Shown: piece by piece, positions 49,303-58,862 of the stretch
Layout: each line of letters starts with the position of its first letter
How positions within the stretch are numbered: position 1 is the first letter of the stretch
Source: Alphaproteobacteria bacterium
GTDB taxonomy: Bacteria; Pseudomonadota; Alphaproteobacteria; Rickettsiales; SXRF01
Direction: 5' to 3'
NCBI GenBank assembly: GCA_020049775.1
Contig: JAGVLO010000002.1
Location: forward strand, 62,001 to 126,000
DNA length: 64,000 bases
Translations under genes and position numbers: made by a program
Notes under the pieces: model-generated
Database searches by the model: none
What the model was told of the DNA's origin: nothing
What the model saw: only the letters and a program-made list of their open reading frames with translations

Positions 49303-50819
49303 TGTTGCCGCTGCAATCACCTACTATATTTCCCGCACAGGACGTTTTCTGCCAGCGCTTTGAACACGGGCTTTCGCAGCTTGTGTGGACTACTTGCCCA
49401 GCAGACCTTGATACGCCCGTTTCCGCCATGCTGCGGCTGATGTCGGACAACAGCCCGTGCTTCCTGCTTGAGTCAGTGGAAAAGGGTGAAATACGTGGCC
49501 GTTATTCCGTTATAGGATTGATGCCGGATATTATCTGGCGCTGTAAGGGCAACCGCGCCGAAATCGCCTATAGCGAAAAAATGGACGACAACGCTTTCAA
49601 GCCTTGCAAGGAAGATGCGCTTACCTCGTTCCGCAAGCTATACGAAGAATCAAAAATCGATATTCCCGATAGCCTACCACCCATGGCTGCCGGTCTTGTC
49701 GGCTATATGGGCTATGACATGGTCGGGCTGATGGAAAAACTGCCGGAACCGAAAACAGACCCCATCGGCATACATGACAGCTGCTTCATCCGCCCCAAGC
49801 TGATGGTGATTTTTGATTCCGTAAGCGACAAAATTTTTATCATCACCACCATCTGGTCCGACAGCAAAAGGCAGGATTCAAAGGCCGCCTATGAAGCAGC
49901 GCGCACGCGCATACAATTTGTTCTCGACAAGCTATCTTCTCCTGTGCCTCCACCTGCACAAAAACAATATAAGCCTGTCAAGGTTGCCGACTTCGCATCA
50001 AACACCAAGCGCAGCGATTACGACGCAATGATTGCCAACGCCAAAGAATATATTAAGGCGGGCGATATTTTTCAGGTGGTGCTTTCGCAGCGTTTTTCAT
50101 CATCGTTCACGCTGCCGCCTTTCTCGCTGTACCGCGCGCTGCGCCAGCTCAACCCCTCGCCCTTCCTATTTTACCTCAGCTTCGGAAACTATTCGCTGGT
50201 CGGTTCCAGTCCAGAAATTCTTGTACGCCTGCGTGACGGCGAAGTCACCATCCGCCCCATCGCCGGTACGCGCAAACGCGGCCGTGACCGTGAGGAAGAC
50301 CAACTGCTCGCCAAAGACCTGCTGTCTGACCCCAAGGAACTCGCCGAGCACCTGATGTTGCTTGATCTTGGCCGCAACGACGTAGGCCGCGTGGCCAAAA
50401 TCGGCAGCGTAAAAACCACGCAGCGCATGAATATCGAAAACTATTCGCACGTCATGCATATCGTTTCCAACGTCATCGGCGACCTCGACCCGCGCTTTGA
50501 TGCGCTTTCCGCACTCATCGCAGGCTTTCCCGCAGGCACGGTCAGCGGCGCGCCAAAAATCCGCGCCATGGAAATCATCAACGAGCTAGAGCCGGAAGCT
50601 CGTAGTTTTTATGCCGGATGTATCGGTTATTTTTCAGGCAATGGCAATATGGATACCGCCATCGCCCTGCGCACTGGCCTGATTAAAGACGGCAAACTCT
50701 ACGTTCAGGCAGGCGGTGGCATTGTTGCCGACAGCGATGCCGAGGGCGAGTATCAGGAATCGCTGAATAAAGCACGCGCCTTGATGCGCGCCGCCGAGGA
50801 GGCTATAAACTTCACATGA
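49302..50819 (+). CDS. trpE: anthranilate synthase component I
   Basis: 505-aa TrpE, which forms anthranilate from chorismate with ammonia supplied by TrpG. Chorismate-enzyme motifs are visible: SPEILVR, PIAGTRKRG, LLDLGRNDVGRV and FPAGTVSGAPK. The N-terminal LLESVEKGEIRGRYS holds the tryptophan feedback site. It overlaps trpG by four bases. Confidence 0.96.
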   Translation: MLPLQSPTIFPAQDVFCQRFEHGLSQLVWTTCPADLDTPVSAMLRLMSDNSPCFLLESVEKGEIRGRYSVIGLMPDIIWRCKGNRAEIAYSEKMDDNAFKPCKEDALTSFRKLYEESKIDIPDSLPPMAAGLVGYMGYDMVGLMEKLPEPKTDPIGIHDSCFIRPKLMVIFDSVSDKIFIITTIWSDSKRQDSKAAYEAARTRIQFVLDKLSSPVPPPAQKQYKPVKVADFASNTKRSDYDAMIANAKEYIKAGDIFQVVLSQRFSSSFTLPPFSLYRALRQLNPSPFLFYLSFGNYSLVGSSPEILVRLRDGEVTIRPIAGTRKRGRDREEDQLLAKDLLSDPKELAEHLMLLDLGRNDVGRVAKIGSVKTTQRMNIENYSHVMHIVSNVIGDLDPRFDALSALIAGFPAGTVSGAPKIRAMEIINELEPEARSFYAGCIGYFSGNGNMDTAIALRTGLIKDGKLYVQAGGGIVADSDAEGEYQESLNKARALMRAAEEAINFT

Positions 50820-51388
50820 AGATAGTCCTGCTCGATAACTACGACAGCTTTACCTATAACCTGCTACACTATATCGGTGAGCTGGGCAGCGAGGTCGTGG
50901 TCTATCGTAACGACGCCATAACGGTGGACGCGCTCATGGCCCTGAAACCGGACGGCATCGTCATTTCTCCCGGACCCGGCACGCCACAGCAATCCGGCAT
51001 ATGCCTTGAGTTGATTAAAAAAGCCTCCGGCAAAATACCGATATTCGGCGTATGCCTCGGCATGCAAGCCATGGGCGAAGCCTTTGGTGGCAAGGTTATA
51101 CGCGCGCCGCAGCCGATGCATGGTAAGATAAGTGCTATCTACCACGAAGGCCGCACCATATTTCGCGGTCTGCCTATCCCGTTTAATGCCACGCGCTATC
51201 ACTCGCTTATCGTTGACCGTGGTTCGCTGCCGGATTGCCTCGAAGTTACCGCCGTCACCGCCGATGACGGGCTTATCATGGGCCTGTCACACAAGCAGCA
51301 CAACACGCATGGTGTGCAGTTTCATCCGGAGAGTATTGCATCGGAGCATGGCCATGCCATCATCAAGAATTTCCTGGAGGGCATATGA
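50816..51388 (+). CDS. trpG: anthranilate synthase component II
   Basis: 190-aa class I glutamine amidotransferase. The catalytic Cys lies in GVCLGMQAMG and the His-Glu pair in VQFHPESIASEHG; the N-terminal LLDNYDSFTYNL is typical of TrpG/PabA. It supplies ammonia to TrpE. It overlaps genes on both sides by four bases. Confidence 0.96.
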   Translation: MKIVLLDNYDSFTYNLLHYIGELGSEVVVYRNDAITVDALMALKPDGIVISPGPGTPQQSGICLELIKKASGKIPIFGVCLGMQAMGEAFGGKVIRAPQPMHGKISAIYHEGRTIFRGLPIPFNATRYHSLIVDRGSLPDCLEVTAVTADDGLIMGLSHKQHNTHGVQFHPESIASEHGHAIIKNFLEGI

Positions 51389-51834
51389 TTGCCAACCCGC
51401 CGACCCTTGTTCAGCAGAAAATGCTCATAAGCGCCATCGGCCATGTGCGTCAGGGCGCTATCCAGTTTCAGGAAACCATCACCAACTCAGGCTTCATATA
51501 TGAGTTACCGGCCTACAGGCCCTTTTTTGATATGCTGGAAAAGACATTGAACTATATTGATGGCTGTCCTGATTTTTCTGAAAGGGATGCACAGCTGCAA
51601 GCACATATGGAAGTACTCAAGGCCGGTGCCAGCCCGCTTATCTGGCAGTTGCAGATGGAAGCTCCCAAAAACCTGCACGCGGTGGACGATGCCCATAATC
51701 ATGCATGGAACATCGAAATGCACGACCTTAAGAATAAAGTAAATATCATCAATGGCTTTATGGGCGTCATGCATAGCAGCATTGAAATATTGATGAAAGG
51801 TCCCGGCAAAGCGCGGGGCGGCATGTCGGTGTAG
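51385..51834 (+). CDS. hypothetical protein with kinase-dimerisation-like helix, inside the trp run
   Basis: 149-aa protein of unknown function. Its C-terminal part reads MHDLKNKVNIINGFMGVM, which resembles the phospho-accepting helix of histidine kinases (H-[ED]-L-[RK]-x-x-[LV]-N-x-I-x-G-F), but no ATPase domain follows and the protein ends soon after. It could be a phosphotransfer or dimerisation module, or the likeness may be chance. It overlaps trpG by four bases and ends four bases before trpD, so it is translated with the trp genes. Confidence 0.55.
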   Translation: MIANPPTLVQQKMLISAIGHVRQGAIQFQETITNSGFIYELPAYRPFFDMLEKTLNYIDGCPDFSERDAQLQAHMEVLKAGASPLIWQLQMEAPKNLHAVDDAHNHAWNIEMHDLKNKVNIINGFMGVMHSSIEILMKGPGKARGGMSV

Positions 51835-51838
51835 CACC

Positions 51839-52864
51839 ATGACGGGAAACGCCATCCAGCCAATCATTGCCCTGCTCGCTGATGGTAAGAATTTGCCGCA
51901 GGACACGGCGGTGCGTGCTTTCCAGATTATTATGAATAACGGCGCAACACCCGCGCAGATGGCCGCTATCCTGATGGCTCTGCGTGTCAAAGGTGAAACC
52001 GTCGAGGAAATCACCGCTGGCGCTATTGCGATGCGCGCAAAAGCCAAACGCATCAAAGCACCGCAGGGGGCGATAGACACTTGCGGCACCGGCGGTGACA
52101 GCAAAGGCACGTATAACATTTCCACCGCCGTGGCGTTCGTGCTTGCAGCATGCGGCATACCCGTTGCCAAGCACGGCAACCGCTCCGTTTCCTCACAATC
52201 CGGCTCTGCTGACGTGCTGATGGCGCTTGGCGTAAATATTAATGCCGATGTCGCCGTGCTGGAGCGCTGCCTGCGCGAGTGTAATATTTGCTTCCTGATG
52301 GCCCCCCTCTTCCACCCCGCTATGCGCAATATTGCACCCATACGGCAGGAACTGGGCGTGCGTACCGTCTTTAACCTGCTTGGCCCGCTTTCCAATCCCG
52401 CCGCACCAGATTACCAGCTGCTTGGCGTATATAGTGAACATTGGGTAGAACCACTGGCGCATGTGCTAAATGGTCTTGGCACTAAAGCCGCATGGGTGGT
52501 ACACGGCCATGACGGGATGGACGAACTTAGCCTGTCTGGACCGTCAATGGTTAGCGAGCTTAAAGAAACCGTCGTGCGCAACTTTACCATATCGCCTGAA
52601 GACGCGGGCCTTAAAACCACGCCGACCGAATCGCTAAAAGGCCAAACGCCCACACATAATGCCAGTGCCATGATAGATGCACTCTCCGGCATGTCCGGTG
52701 CTTACCGCGACGCCATACTCTATAACGCCGCCGCCGGCCTGGTCATTACAAGCAAAGTGGATGACATGAGGTCAGGTGTGGAAATGGCGGTAGAAGCCAT
52801 CGATTCCGGCAATGCGCACCGCACGCTCAAAAAGCTGGTGGAAATCAGCAACGAGCGCCCCTGA
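51839..52864 (+). CDS. trpD: anthranilate phosphoribosyltransferase
   Basis: 341-aa TrpD, which attaches phosphoribose to anthranilate. Key segments are the PRPP-binding [15 protein letters not shown], the [17 protein letters not shown] motif and [13 protein letters not shown]. Length is normal. It is separated from trpC by seven bases. Confidence 0.96.
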   Translation: MTGNAIQPIIALLADGKNLPQDTAVRAFQIIMNNGATPAQMAAILMALRVKGETVEEITAGAIAMRAKAKRIKAPQGAIDTCGTGGDSKGTYNISTAVAFVLAACGIPVAKHGNRSVSSQSGSADVLMALGVNINADVAVLERCLRECNICFLMAPLFHPAMRNIAPIRQELGVRTVFNLLGPLSNPAAPDYQLLGVYSEHWVEPLAHVLNGLGTKAAWVVHGHDGMDELSLSGPSMVSELKETVVRNFTISPEDAGLKTTPTESLKGQTPTHNASAMIDALSGMSGAYRDAILYNAAAGLVITSKVDDMRSGVEMAVEAIDSGNAHRTLKKLVEISNERP

Positions 52865-52871
52865 TAATCAT

Positions 52872-53666
52872 ATGAGCGACACACTGCGCGAAATCTGTGA
52901 TGTAAAACGCGGCCACATTACACGTTGTAAGGCCAACGTGAGTGAATCCGTACTGCACGACAGAATTAAAGCGGCACAAAAGCCGCGTGGGTTTAAAAAA
53001 GCGCTGGAATTCAAACTGCACGAAGGAAAATTCGCACTGATTGCCGAAATCAAGAAAGCCTCACCCAGCAAGGGAATTATTCGCGCTGACTTTGAACCAG
53101 CCACGCTCGCCCGCGCCTACCAATCAGGCGGTGCGGCCTGTTTATCCATACTCACTGACGAACCCTATTTTCAAGGACACGACGACTATCTCGTACAGGC
53201 ACGCAGCGCCGTCACACTTCCCGTGTTGCGCAAGGACTTCATGCTGGATGGCTATCAAGTGCTGGAAGCACGCGCACTCGGCGCAGACTGCATATTACTG
53301 ATTATGGCCGCACTCGAAGATGCGCAGGCAAAAGAACTGGAAGCCGCCGCGTTTGAACTGGGCATGGATGTTTTGGTGGAAGTGCATGATTTGCCGGAGC
53401 TAGAGCGCGCCAAAAAACACCTGCACTCTAACCTGGTTGGCATCAATAACCGTAACCTCAAAACGCTGAAAGTGGATATTTCCACCTCGGAAGCGCTTGC
53501 AAAAAAACTGCCGCCCGCTACGCTCGGCGTATGTGAAAGCGGTATCAGCACGCATGACGACCTGCTGCGCATGAAGCGCGCAGGACTTAACTGTTTCCTT
53601 GTCGGCGAATCACTGATGCGGCAGAATGACGTGACGCAAGCAACCAAACAACTACTGGGGCTGTAA
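52872..53666 (+). CDS. trpC: indole-3-glycerol phosphate synthase
   Basis: 264-aa TIM-barrel enzyme closing the indole ring. Visible segments are [13 protein letters not shown] with the catalytic Lys, [23 protein letters not shown] and ESGI near the end. ATG 52872 is chosen over a longer frame that runs back into trpD. It is the last trp gene of the run; trpF, trpB and trpA are not in this window. Confidence 0.96.
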   Translation: MSDTLREICDVKRGHITRCKANVSESVLHDRIKAAQKPRGFKKALEFKLHEGKFALIAEIKKASPSKGIIRADFEPATLARAYQSGGAACLSILTDEPYFQGHDDYLVQARSAVTLPVLRKDFMLDGYQVLEARALGADCILLIMAALEDAQAKELEAAAFELGMDVLVEVHDLPELERAKKHLHSNLVGINNRNLKTLKVDISTSEALAKKLPPATLGVCESGISTHDDLLRMKRAGLNCFLVGESLMRQNDVTQATKQLLGL

Positions 53667-53667
53667 T

Positions 53668-54357
53668 ATGGAAAACATTCTGCAATACATCGACTGGCAG
53701 GATTTGACCGCATTACTGTTCTTTATCGCCTGCTGGGCGGGATATTCCTATTACACACGCCACGAACGTAACGAGGCAGGCAGCCTGCTGGCCGTCACCA
53801 ACCGCTACCGCATGGAATGGATGCAGGAGATGCTCAAGCGCGATAACCGCAGCGTGGACGCCATCATGGTTGGCAATTTGCAGCGCAGCATCACCTTCTT
53901 TGCCAACACCACTATCTTCCTTTTGCTCGGATTACTGACCATGCTTGGTTACCATGAAGAAGCCGCACCCATCATCGCCAGCATCCCGTTTGCCAAAGCA
54001 AGCACAGCCTTTATGTGGGAAATGAAAATCCTGCTGTTGATGGTGTTATTTATTTATGCATTCTTTAAATACACATGGTCGATGCGCCAGTATAATTACG
54101 CTGGCATATTTATCGTCGCCTGCCCCCCGTATGATAACAAACTTGAAGAGCATGAGCGCATCGCTGCCAAGGGTACTTACCTGATTGGTAATGCCGCCCG
54201 CCATTTCAATAACGGCCTGCGAGCTTATTATTTCGCGCTGGCGCTGCTGGCATGGTTTATCCACCCGTACCTGTTCATGACCGCAACTGCGTGGGTTGTG
54301 TTCGTTACCCACCGCCGCGAATATCATTCCGGTACCTTGAAAAACCTTGCGCGCTAG
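53668..54357 (+). CDS. DUF599 family membrane protein
   Basis: 229-aa inner-membrane protein with about four transmembrane helices (near 12-30, 74-95, 115-135 and 190-220). The MEWMQEML-x-RDNRSVDA segment followed by NLQRSITFFANTT is characteristic of DUF599, whose function is unknown. It starts one base after the trpC stop. Confidence 0.85.
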   Translation: MENILQYIDWQDLTALLFFIACWAGYSYYTRHERNEAGSLLAVTNRYRMEWMQEMLKRDNRSVDAIMVGNLQRSITFFANTTIFLLLGLLTMLGYHEEAAPIIASIPFAKASTAFMWEMKILLLMVLFIYAFFKYTWSMRQYNYAGIFIVACPPYDNKLEEHERIAAKGTYLIGNAARHFNNGLRAYYFALALLAWFIHPYLFMTATAWVVFVTHRREYHSGTLKNLAR

Positions 54358-54361
54358 CCCC

Positions 54362-55453
54362 ATGCCCCAGCCACACAAACAACGCAAGGACTGGGCGCAG
54401 TTTGCCAACCTCACGTCCCACACCTCCACGCAGGGACCAGCAAAAAATATATCGCCCAATGAACTGGTGGATATGGCGTATTACCGCAGTACCGAGCGAA
54501 CCACATCCGGCAGGGACGTGCTGCGCGCACTCACCGCCTACGCGCAGGATAATATGGTCTTTGATGACTATGGCCGCCCTCAGCCGGTGGATGATGCAGC
54601 CTACGCCAATACCCCGCGTGAGCGTAAACTGAATAAATTTGGCAAAGCCTATATGGATGATGCCAAATTATGGCTTCATAAATACATGGCGGATGTGGTG
54701 GTGGACGCCGCCATTTATATGCACAAAAAATACGGATGGACCTCCGCCATTTATGACGGCCTGCGCACCGTCAACGGCGCTTACAATGCTTATCTTAATG
54801 CAGAAGACAGTGACCTTGAACAAGGCCTGCTTTCAACCCCGGGCCTGAGCGCACATAATAAGGGTATGGCCGCTGACATGATGATGTTCGATGCCAGCGG
54901 AAAACTGGTAAACATGGGCGGCAATTTCGACCATCTGGATATGAGTACCAATGGCCGCGCCTGTACTGATTTACCAAAAGAAATACTCGATAACCGCCTG
55001 AAGCGCGAAATCGCCTTCCAGCGTGCTGCACTCTCACGCGGACGCCTGTTTGCGCCATTGCGCAGCGAATTCTGGGACGAGCGTTTTCCGGAAAATGACG
55101 AGGATAACTGGCGCGTACTCGACAGCTTAACCCGCTGCACGGGCGTCCACATGCTCTCGGTAGAAGATGATGCTAACCGCCGTTCTCCCAAAGACTCAAA
55201 CGGTCGCAAAGCCTTTCATGAAAAATGGGAAAAGATTGATTATCAGGCCTTTGTAAAGAAGTGGCAGGAACTACTGGATGAGCAAAAATTACGCGCCGTG
55301 CTAGAGCTACCCAACAATCTGCAATTACCACCTGACCGCTCCACCATCATCTATCACGGTGATTACAACCCGCTTTATGATCGCAACTTAATTGCCAGCG
55401 GAAAAAATATTACCGATAATTCGCTTGATACGCCGCTGACAAAGCAGGCCTAG
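54362..55453 (+). CDS. VanX/DdpX-like M15 dipeptidase homologue with altered metal site
   Basis: 363-aa protein. SAHNKGMAAD (H165, D172) matches the SxHxxGxAxD zinc motif of D-Ala-D-Ala dipeptidases, and a downstream SEFWDERFP matches the position of their EWWHF motif. The catalytic Glu is kept (E236) but the last zinc ligand, normally His, is Asp (D239). It may bind metal differently or be inactive. The family cleaves D-Ala-D-Ala from peptidoglycan precursors. No signal peptide is seen, so it should be cytoplasmic like VanX. Its end overlaps the convergent ELM1-like gene by four bases. Confidence 0.65.
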   Translation: MPQPHKQRKDWAQFANLTSHTSTQGPAKNISPNELVDMAYYRSTERTTSGRDVLRALTAYAQDNMVFDDYGRPQPVDDAAYANTPRERKLNKFGKAYMDDAKLWLHKYMADVVVDAAIYMHKKYGWTSAIYDGLRTVNGAYNAYLNAEDSDLEQGLLSTPGLSAHNKGMAADMMMFDASGKLVNMGGNFDHLDMSTNGRACTDLPKEILDNRLKREIAFQRAALSRGRLFAPLRSEFWDERFPENDEDNWRVLDSLTRCTGVHMLSVEDDANRRSPKDSNGRKAFHEKWEKIDYQAFVKKWQELLDEQKLRAVLELPNNLQLPPDRSTIIYHGDYNPLYDRNLIASGKNITDNSLDTPLTKQA

Positions 55454-56442
55454 GATCGCATAACCATGCGCTGGTGGACTTCTTGGGCCAAAGCGCCCAT
55501 TTCATCCTTGAACTGGTATTCCCATGCTTCCAGCCTTGCACCCAACGGGCGAGCGATACCGTCGCGTATCAGGCCTGCGGCAAAGCGCGAAGGCTTGGTG
55601 CCTTTATGGTTGGAAAAGGCAATGATATGCAGCGGCTTTCCTGTAGCCGCCGCTTCGCTCATCATGTTCACCGAGTCATTGGTAATCACAAAGCTGTCCG
55701 CAACAGCCAGCATACCGAGATAAGGGTTGTGGCTAGCGAAATCATACACATATACCCGCTCCTTGCCTTCAAATGCAGCGCGCAGTCGGGCAACGCCTTC
55801 TTCACCCGTGCGGCGCGAAGGCGTAATCAGTAATGAGCCATCGGTATTGCGCAGCAGGCGTTCCAGCACAAGAATTACATGGTCCATGGCTTCCGGCGCC
55901 AGCGTGTATTTATTGGTAGAACCGCCAATCAGCACAGCCACTTTCGGGCCTGGATACTTCTCAAACTGAGGCGCCCAGCGCGCACGCGCTTCTTCCAGCA
56001 CATCCGGCGTGACATGGTGCAGCGCATACCGCGTTTTAATGACATTGGTCGCCTCTATCTTGTCATGCGCCATGGCAACCACGAGGTCGAAATATTTCGG
56101 ACTCATCTGCGGCGCCTGAATATGCACAAAATACGGCGCGTTCACACCCAGCTGTGCGCGTAGCTTGTCGCGCAGTGCCGAAGTGACGATGGCCGCACGC
56201 CTGCCACAGCTGATAACAACATCCGGCCATGGCGCTTCCAGTGTATCGCTACCTTGTTCAAGCAGCGAAGATAACACCAGTTTACGCAGCGGCGTGGCAT
56301 AACAAATGTTTGGCAGCTTCACCCACGGCATTTTTACACGCACTATTTTCATTTCCAGCTCAGCGCCCAGCGCTGCCGCAAGCGCCTTTACCTGTGCGGC
56401 CATGCCTGCACTGCCGTCCGTGATTCCCCAGCATGTGGTCAT
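55450..56442 (-). CDS. ELM1/GtrOC1-family protein
   Basis: 330-aa protein of the family named after plant mitochondrial fission factor ELM1. The start ITDGSAGMAAQVKALA, the PDVVISCGRRAA segment and the glycosyltransferase-like second half (VAVLIGGSTNKY, FVITNDSVNMMSEAAATGKP) are characteristic. The fold resembles GT-B glycosyltransferases; bacterial members are thought to act on surface polysaccharides. It overlaps radC by four bases. Confidence 0.85.
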   Translation of the reverse strand: MTTCWGITDGSAGMAAQVKALAAALGAELEMKIVRVKMPWVKLPNICYATPLRKLVLSSLLEQGSDTLEAPWPDVVISCGRRAAIVTSALRDKLRAQLGVNAPYFVHIQAPQMSPKYFDLVVAMAHDKIEATNVIKTRYALHHVTPDVLEEARARWAPQFEKYPGPKVAVLIGGSTNKYTLAPEAMDHVILVLERLLRNTDGSLLITPSRRTGEEGVARLRAAFEGKERVYVYDFASHNPYLGMLAVADSFVITNDSVNMMSEAAATGKPLHIIAFSNHKGTKPSRFAAGLIRDGIARPLGARLEAWEYQFKDEMGALAQEVHQRMVMRS

Positions 56443-57134
56443 AACAGCTCCTTAGCCTTAAAGGAAAAATGTTGCTTGGCACCAATAATCAAATGATCAT
56501 GTACCTCGATACCCAGTGGTCTCGCCGCATCAACAATCTGGCGAGTGACATCAATATCGGATTTGCTCGGGCTGACATCACCGCTCGGGTGGTTATGCAC
56601 CAAAATCATGCTTGCTGCACCCAGCTCCAATGCACGCCTTACCACTTCGCGCGGGTAAACCGGCGTATGGTCAATGGTGCCTTTCTGCTGGCGTTCGTCG
56701 AGTATCAGTTGCAGCTTGTGGTTGAGGAACAACACATGGAATTCCTCGTTGCGGTTATGGCCTATATGGATACGGCAATAATCCAGCAACTGCGTCCAGC
56801 TTTTGATGATGGGCTTGTCTGCCACTTCTTCTTTCAACAGCCGCTCCGCCGATGCTTTGGCAACTTTAATAGCCACCACTGCCGCCTCGCCAACACCCTC
56901 AACTTTCATTAGTTCGGATGGTTCAGCCATCAGCACCTTGCCGAAACTGCCAAACGATGCAAGCAGCGCCTTTGCCATCGGCTTGACATCGCCCACCGGC
57001 TTGGCAGGAAATAAAATCATCTCCAGCAACTCATAATCAGGCAGCATTTCCGATCCCGCTTTTAAAAAGCGCTCCCTCAGCCGTTTCCGGTGGCCGGTGT
57101 AATGCGGCTTTACCTTGGTAAGTTCATCACTCAT
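56439..57134 (-). CDS. radC: RadC family JAB-domain protein
   Basis: 231-aa protein with an N-terminal helix-hairpin-helix region (MKVEGVGEAAVVAI) and a C-terminal JAMM/MPN+ metal site HNHPSGDVSPSKSD. Historically linked to DNA repair, but its activity is not established. Start ATG 57134 overlaps the map stop by eight bases; a longer reading would run into map. Confidence 0.92.
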   Translation of the reverse strand: MSDELTKVKPHYTGHRKRLRERFLKAGSEMLPDYELLEMILFPAKPVGDVKPMAKALLASFGSFGKVLMAEPSELMKVEGVGEAAVVAIKVAKASAERLLKEEVADKPIIKSWTQLLDYCRIHIGHNRNEEFHVLFLNHKLQLILDERQQKGTIDHTPVYPREVVRRALELGAASMILVHNHPSGDVSPSKSDIDVTRQIVDAARPLGIEVHDHLIIGAKQHFSFKAKELL

Positions 57135-57924
57135 AAGGCGGGAAATGTTTGCCGGTTGGGGAAGCGGTGAATAATTCATAGCCGTCCTTGGTAACGCCAA
57201 GGCTATGCTCAAACTGCGCGGAAAGCGATTTATCGCGTGTGGTGACCGTCCAGTTATCATGACGGCTTAAATGTGTTTCATGGCGGCCAGCATTAATCAT
57301 AGGCTCTACGGTAAAGAACATGCCTTCTTTCAATACCTGACCCTCGCCCGGGCTACCGTAATGCATGATGTTCGGTGCCGTGTGGAATACTTTGCCCAAC
57401 CCGTGTCCGCAATAGTCGCGCACCACAGAATAACCGTGTTTTTCGGCATAGGTCTGTATGGCATAGCCGATATCGCCCACTGTATTGCCCGGTTTCACCT
57501 GCTCGATGCCCAGCATCATCGCCTCATAGGTAATCTGGCACAGGCGTTTGGCCTTAATCGGCGGGCTTCCCACCCAGTACATACGGCTGGTGTCGCCGTG
57601 CCAGCCGTCCACAATCACTGTAACGTCAATATTGACGGTATCGCCTTCTTTTAGTTTCAGATCACCAGGAATGCCGTGGCATACGACATGGTTGACCGAA
57701 GTACAGATGGATTTTGGAAAACCGCGATAGCCCAGCGGCGCAGGCACCGCTCCGGCGCCAACAATCATCTGGTGGCAAATGTCGTTGAGCGCGCCCGTGG
57801 TCACACCCGGCTTCACATGCTCGCCAATCATATCCAGCACCTCGGCAGCAAGACGCCCGGCCTTGCGCATAGCGGCGAAGTCCTCTGGTTTGTGCAGTGT
57901 GATGGGACGGTGGTCTTCGTACAA
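57127..57924 (-). CDS. map: methionine aminopeptidase
   Basis: 265-aa type I methionine aminopeptidase that removes the initiator Met. The metal ligands lie in NIDVTVIVDGWHGDTSRM, GHGLGKVFH and FTVEPMINAG. The start is set at TTG 57924 because AAAGGAG stands six bases upstream and the length then fits the family; a longer frame to 58008 would overlap the divergent gene. Confidence 0.9.
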   Translation of the reverse strand: MYEDHRPITLHKPEDFAAMRKAGRLAAEVLDMIGEHVKPGVTTGALNDICHQMIVGAGAVPAPLGYRGFPKSICTSVNHVVCHGIPGDLKLKEGDTVNIDVTVIVDGWHGDTSRMYWVGSPPIKAKRLCQITYEAMMLGIEQVKPGNTVGDIGYAIQTYAEKHGYSVVRDYCGHGLGKVFHTAPNIMHYGSPGEGQVLKEGMFFTVEPMINAGRHETHLSRHDNWTVTTRDKSLSAQFEHSLGVTKDGYELFTASPTGKHFPPYE

Positions 57925-57952
57925 AATATGCTCCTTTAATTCTTCTGGATTC

Positions 57953-57961
57953 TGGTATAAT
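57953..57961 (+). promoter_or_regulatory. extended -10 promoter for the CinA-like gene
   Basis: TGGTATAAT is a perfect extended -10 element about 42 bases before the ATG at 58003, with AGGAGG upstream of that ATG. No good -35 is seen, which is normal for extended -10 promoters. Confidence 0.55.
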
Positions 57962-58002
57962 CCCCTAATATATAGAATAGGTTTTATCAGGAGGCCAGCC
58001 AT

Positions 58003-58764
58003 ATGCAAGCAAAGCCAGCAGCCAGTGCGTGCATGATAGTCATTGGTAACGAAATCCTATCCGGCCGCACACAGGACAAAAACCTGGCCTGGATAGCCAA
58101 AGAACTCAATGAAACCGGCGTAAAATTACTGGAAGCACGCTTTATTCCGGACGTGCGCGAGGTTATTATCGAGACGTTAAACCTCTGCCGCCGCCAATAT
58201 GCCTATGTTTTTACCTCCGGCGGCATCGGCCCCACCCATGACGATATCACCACCGAGTGCGTGGCCGCGGCCTTTGGTGTTACTGTTAAGCGCCATAAGC
58301 AGGCCGAAGCCACCCTCACCGCGCACTATGGCGCAGAAAACCTCAACGCCGCCCGCCTGAAAATGGCCGATATCCCTGAGGGCGCGTCGCTGATTGCCAA
58401 TCCGGTGAGTGCCGCCCCCGGTTTCAGGCTGGAAAACGTGTTTGTGATGGCCGGTGTACCAAGCATCATGCAGGCTATGTTCGCCAATATCAAAGGCGAC
58501 CTCAAAGGCGGGGCAAAAACGCTCTCACGCACCATTTCTGGCTATGTCACGGAAGGTGTGCTGGCGGAAAAGCTCACCGCTATACAAAACAACGCACCGG
58601 ATGTGGAAATAGGCAGCTATCCCTTTATGCGCAGTAACAAGCTGGGTACCAGCCTGGTTGCACGCAGTACCAGCACGGAGCGGCTAAATATAGTTTACGA
58701 TCAAATCAAGGAAATGCTGCTGTCTTTTACGAAAGAAGTGATGGAAGAAGACCTGGCGGCATAA
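58003..58764 (+). CDS. CinA N-terminal / molybdopterin-binding-fold protein
   Basis: 253-aa protein of the competence/damage-inducible protein A type, lacking the C-terminal amidase domain. The MoCF motif is visible in IGNEILSGRTQDKN and FTSGGIGPTHDDIT. Relatives hydrolyse ADP-ribose or FAD (FLAD1-like). AGGAGG precedes the ATG. Divergent from map. Confidence 0.85.
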   Translation: MQAKPAASACMIVIGNEILSGRTQDKNLAWIAKELNETGVKLLEARFIPDVREVIIETLNLCRRQYAYVFTSGGIGPTHDDITTECVAAAFGVTVKRHKQAEATLTAHYGAENLNAARLKMADIPEGASLIANPVSAAPGFRLENVFVMAGVPSIMQAMFANIKGDLKGGAKTLSRTISGYVTEGVLAEKLTAIQNNAPDVEIGSYPFMRSNKLGTSLVARSTSTERLNIVYDQIKEMLLSFTKEVMEEDLAA

Positions 58765-58862
58765 AAACAGATTTCAGATATTCATCCGATCACAGGCCAG
58801 CACTAAACTAATTCTTAATGTTATTTAGATACTTTTGCCGTTTAAACGCACACGGGACGATA

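Noticed and set aside
57135-57260. N-terminal extension of radC
   Set aside because: It overlaps the map coding sequence in another frame; ATG 57134 with the overlapping map stop is the normal coupled arrangement.
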